Origin: an uncultured Lachnospiraceae bacterium
GTDB taxonomy: Bacteria; Bacillota; Clostridia; Lachnospirales; Lachnospiraceae
Length of the DNA stretch: 64,000 bases
Assembly: GCA_944381635.1 (NCBI GenBank)
Contig: CALWLY010000002.1
Coordinates: 124,001 to 188,000 of the forward strand
Direction of reading: 5' to 3'
The position numbers were made by a program, and so were the translations under genes. Of this stretch, positions 61,904-64,000 are shown piece after piece. The notes below the pieces were generated by a model. The model worked only from the letters and a program-made list of their open reading frames with translations. It did not search any database and was not told the DNA's origin. The stretch's first letter is position 1. The number at the start of each line of letters is the position of its first letter.

Positions 61904-62824
61904 ATGGAACAGAATTTTAATCTCTATCATATTTTTTATACCGTGGCAAAGTGTCAGAACATTTCGGGAGCCGCCAGGGAACTGTACATCAGTCAGCCTG
62001 CCATTTCGAAAGCAATTTCCAGGCTGGAGCAAAATCTGGAGACCACTCTTTTTATCCGCTCTTCCCGGGGGGTGCGTCTGACAGACGCAGGTGAAATCCT
62101 TTTCCGTCAGGTAGAAAGTGCCTTTTTATCCATCAGCCAGGGCGAGGAGCAGCTGAAAAAGATTCAAAAACTAGGCATCGGGCATCTATCCATCGGGGCC
62201 AGCGCCACTCTGTGCAAATACATTCTACTTCCTGTCATGCAGAAATTTATCCAGGAAAATCCTCACATTCAAATTTCCATTTCCTGTCAGTCCACCTGGC
62301 AGACTATGGAAGCTTTGGAAAACGGGACCGTGGATCTTGGGCTTATAGGCGAAAATGACCAGATGGAAAAGTTTCTTTTCCACCCGGTCACAGAAATCGA
62401 GGATATTTTTGTCACTACCAGAAGTTATCTGGATCACCTGAAAGAACGTCTGCCGCAAAATACACGGCTCTCCAGCAAAGCGGTCATAAATGCATCCACT
62501 CTGATGCTTTTAAACAAAGGGAACATTACCAGACAGTACGTGGATAAATATCTTTCCCTGGAAAATCTTACTGCCTCCCGGATGGTGGAAGTAACTTCTC
62601 TTGATCTGCTCATTGAGTTTGCCAAAATCGATCTGGGCATCGCCTGTGTCATAAAAAATTTCGTCCGCAATGAACTGGCTGACGGGCGGCTGGTACAGCT
62701 GAAAATGCCCGTGTCCATTCCAAAGCGGACGGTAGGTTTCGCTTACTCAAAACAATCTGTCAATCTTCCTGCGGTTGAGAAATTTCTTTCTTTTTACCGG
62801 CACGAGAACACAGAAGAAACATGA
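61904..62824 (+). CDS. LysR-family transcriptional regulator
   Basis: The 306-aa product has an N-terminal winged helix-turn-helix (YTVAKCQNISGAARELYISQPAISKAISRLEQNL) and a periplasmic-binding-like effector domain (residues about 90-300: LSIGASATLCKYILLPVMQKF). It resembles the YwqM/CysL-type group in length. It lies divergent from leuC, and such neighbours are often its targets; the effector is unknown. GAGGGGG precedes the ATG. Its 3' end overlaps lgt. Confidence 0.88.
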   Translation: MEQNFNLYHIFYTVAKCQNISGAARELYISQPAISKAISRLEQNLETTLFIRSSRGVRLTDAGEILFRQVESAFLSISQGEEQLKKIQKLGIGHLSIGASATLCKYILLPVMQKFIQENPHIQISISCQSTWQTMEALENGTVDLGLIGENDQMEKFLFHPVTEIEDIFVTTRSYLDHLKERLPQNTRLSSKAVINASTLMLLNKGNITRQYVDKYLSLENLTASRMVEVTSLDLLIEFAKIDLGIACVIKNFVRNELADGRLVQLKMPVSIPKRTVGFAYSKQSVNLPAVEKFLSFYRHENTEET

Positions 62825-63554
62825 TCGCACCTGCAAGGAAAATAAAAATCGAAATAAACTGGGATGTGGAAAGTGTTCCTACACTTCCGCGAATCAGATC
62901 GCCGCGGAAGAATTCCAGAATAAAACGTCCGATACTGTAGAAGATCAGATAGCAGGCGGCCAACTGGCCGTCTGATTTTAATTTTCTGGATAAAAGCATC
63001 AGCAGTCCAAAGTGCAGAAAATCCAGTACGCTGGAAATCAGCTGTGTAGGCAGAAGCGGAACACCAGCCGGTGCAAATCCGTTTCCTTCAGGAAATACCA
63101 CGGCAATCGGGCAGCTATCTTCTACCTGCATGCCATAACAGCAGCCTGCCAGATGACAGCCGATACGCCCGAAGCCCTGAGCCAGTGCCAGTGCAGGAAC
63201 TACCAGATCAAAAAGTTTCAGGAACGGAAGTTTCTTGATCTGGCAGAAAATCCATGCTCCCAAAATTCCTCCTATAATTCCTCCGTATACAACAAAACCG
63301 TTGGCCATACTGTCCCAGAATATTTCCGGATTCTGTATGATATCACCGAAACGGGTAATCAGATACAAGAGTTTGGCGCCTAAAAATCCGCCTGCCACCG
63401 CCCAGATGGCAAGAGAGAAAATCTTCTCATAATCCATTCCTCTCTTTTTGGCGCGATATTCCGTCATATAGTAAGCAGCCAGAACTCCTATCGCTATCAT
63501 CAATCCATATCCGTGCACATCAAAAGGCCCGATACTGAATAATATATTTTTCAT
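62760..63554 (-). CDS. lgt: Prolipoprotein diacylglyceryl transferase
   Basis: The 264-aa product has seven membrane segments, GYGLMIAIGVLAAYY near the N-terminus, and the Lgt signature region GFGRIGCHLAGCCYG, with the variant His/Cys residues common in Clostridia. It transfers diacylglycerol to the lipobox Cys of prelipoproteins. GGAGG precedes the ATG. Its 65-bp 3' end overlaps the LysR gene on the opposite strand. Confidence 0.92.
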   Translation of the reverse strand: MKNILFSIGPFDVHGYGLMIAIGVLAAYYMTEYRAKKRGMDYEKIFSLAIWAVAGGFLGAKLLYLITRFGDIIQNPEIFWDSMANGFVVYGGIIGGILGAWIFCQIKKLPFLKLFDLVVPALALAQGFGRIGCHLAGCCYGMQVEDSCPIAVVFPEGNGFAPAGVPLLPTQLISSVLDFLHFGLLMLLSRKLKSDGQLAACYLIFYSIGRFILEFFRGDLIRGSVGTLSTSQFISIFIFLAGAIMFLLCSRAGKKKEISQPQED

Positions 63555-63738
63555 CAGATGTCCTCCAATCTTTTTTGCATTCTTTGCGCAGAAAAATCAA
63601 CCACAGTTTTTCCCAAGCAAAGCCATCGCTTCCCCATTATACAAAAATGCCGGACCGTGTGCAACCTGTTCTGGTATTTCTTTAGAGATTCTTTATCTTA
63701 TCGTATCCTTTTTCTTATGATAATTTTGTTTTTGTACT

Positions 63739-63771
63739 AGAAAAGGCGCATGAGGAATGCGCCTTTTCTAA
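63739..63771 (-). terminator. ilvC terminator
   Basis: AGAAAAGGCGCAT and ATGCGCCTTTTCT form a perfect 13-bp stem around a short loop, 20 bases after the ilvC stop. Further T-rich sequence follows. Confidence 0.8.
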
Positions 63772-63791
63772 CTTTATGTTTAGGATTATTT

Positions 63792-64000
63792 TTAGTTGTC
63801 AATCAACTTCTCTTCGCCGTTCCAGCTGTACAGTTTACGCAGCTCTGCTCCCACTACTTCGGACGGATGCTGTGCCGCTCTTCTTCTCATAGCCATGAAG
63901 TTCGGGCAGTTTACCTGGTTTTCAAGCAGCCAGTTCTTTGCAAAAGTACCGTCCTGAATATCGCTGAGGATCTTTTTCATAGCTTTCTTTGTATCTTCTG
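63792..64000 (-). CDS. ilvC: Ketol-acid reductoisomerase, C-terminal end only
   Basis: The frame runs in from the window edge and ends at 63792. Visible residues include EDTKKAMKKILSDIQDG, FAKNWLLEN and RRRAAQHPSEVVGAELRKL, matching the C-terminus of class I IlvC. The enzyme makes 2,3-dihydroxyisovalerate in valine, leucine and isoleucine synthesis, which fits the leuCD genes nearby. An internal ATG near 63980 is not the start. Confidence 0.93.
   Translation of the reverse strand, partial: EDTKKAMKKILSDIQDGTFAKNWLLENQVNCPNFMAMRRRAAQHPSEVVGAELRKLYSWNGEEKLIDN

Overview
The window looks like chromosomal DNA of a Gram-positive anaerobe of the Bacillota, class Clostridia, most likely a Lachnospiraceae-type gut bacterium (inference). 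The reasons are moderate GC content, strong AGGAGG-type ribosome binding sites, short-form HisG paired with HisZ, a tryptophan T-box, RecU, GerW/YtfJ and YlbJ-like sporulation-type proteins, and Asp23/FakA/DegV genes. Nearly all genes are on the minus strand in long housekeeping operons. I see no rRNA, tRNA, CRISPR array, prophage or complete insertion sequence.

Layout. 1-1.6 kb: a radical SAM gene cut by the window edge, a small membrane protein and a basic coiled-coil protein. 1.75-3.29 kb: trpS behind a tryptophan T-box leader. 3.4-9.4 kb: a YkgJ-like protein and a partial histidine operon (hisZ-hisG-hisD-hisB-hisIE) behind a perfect-consensus promoter; its last gene carries an N-terminal HisF-like barrel that has lost its catalytic aspartate. 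9.4-20.4 kb: recU, two pseudouridine synthases, an SDR, a YgiQ radical SAM protein, a HAD phosphatase, a YlbJ-like membrane protein, a cell-wall amidase, a coiled-coil protein, a 48-bp tandem repeat, coaD and rsmD. 20.4-24.6 kb: a type IIA topoisomerase pair. 24.7-30 kb: asp23-like, fakA, recG and degV. 30.1-33 kb: rpmB, then a GerW/DUF2953 cluster and a Nudix hydrolase. 33.1-44 kb: a cell-wall and recombination run (class B PBP, RodA/FtsW, U32 peptidase, ZapA, RuvB, RuvA), then a Gx-transporter/NusG-II pair and three genes of unknown function. 44.2-49.4 kb: a second degV, a HelD-type helicase and an ABC-class P-loop ATPase.

49.4-59.6 kb is the main accessory-looking system: a MacB/YknYZ-like ABC ATPase and permease with three successive, different HlyD-type adaptors, divergent from an OmpR-type two-component system. 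The shared intergenic region holds three TCTTAA boxes at 23-24 bp spacing. 59.8-64 kb is branched-chain amino acid biosynthesis: leuC-leuD divergent from a LysR regulator, then lgt and the 3' end of ilvC.

The most unusual signal is a dispersed non-coding element seen three times (2869-3050, 38228-38383, 30341-30419). A factor-independent terminator has a U-tract that also forms the 5' arm of a second long hairpin. The arm sequences differ between copies but stay complementary. A conserved GACGCTCC-N(2-3)-GTGGATGYGCAC block follows. In the two complete copies the element ends in another hairpin with a U-run, whose 5' half could instead pair with the conserved block. One copy lies between the T-box terminator and the trpS ribosome binding site.
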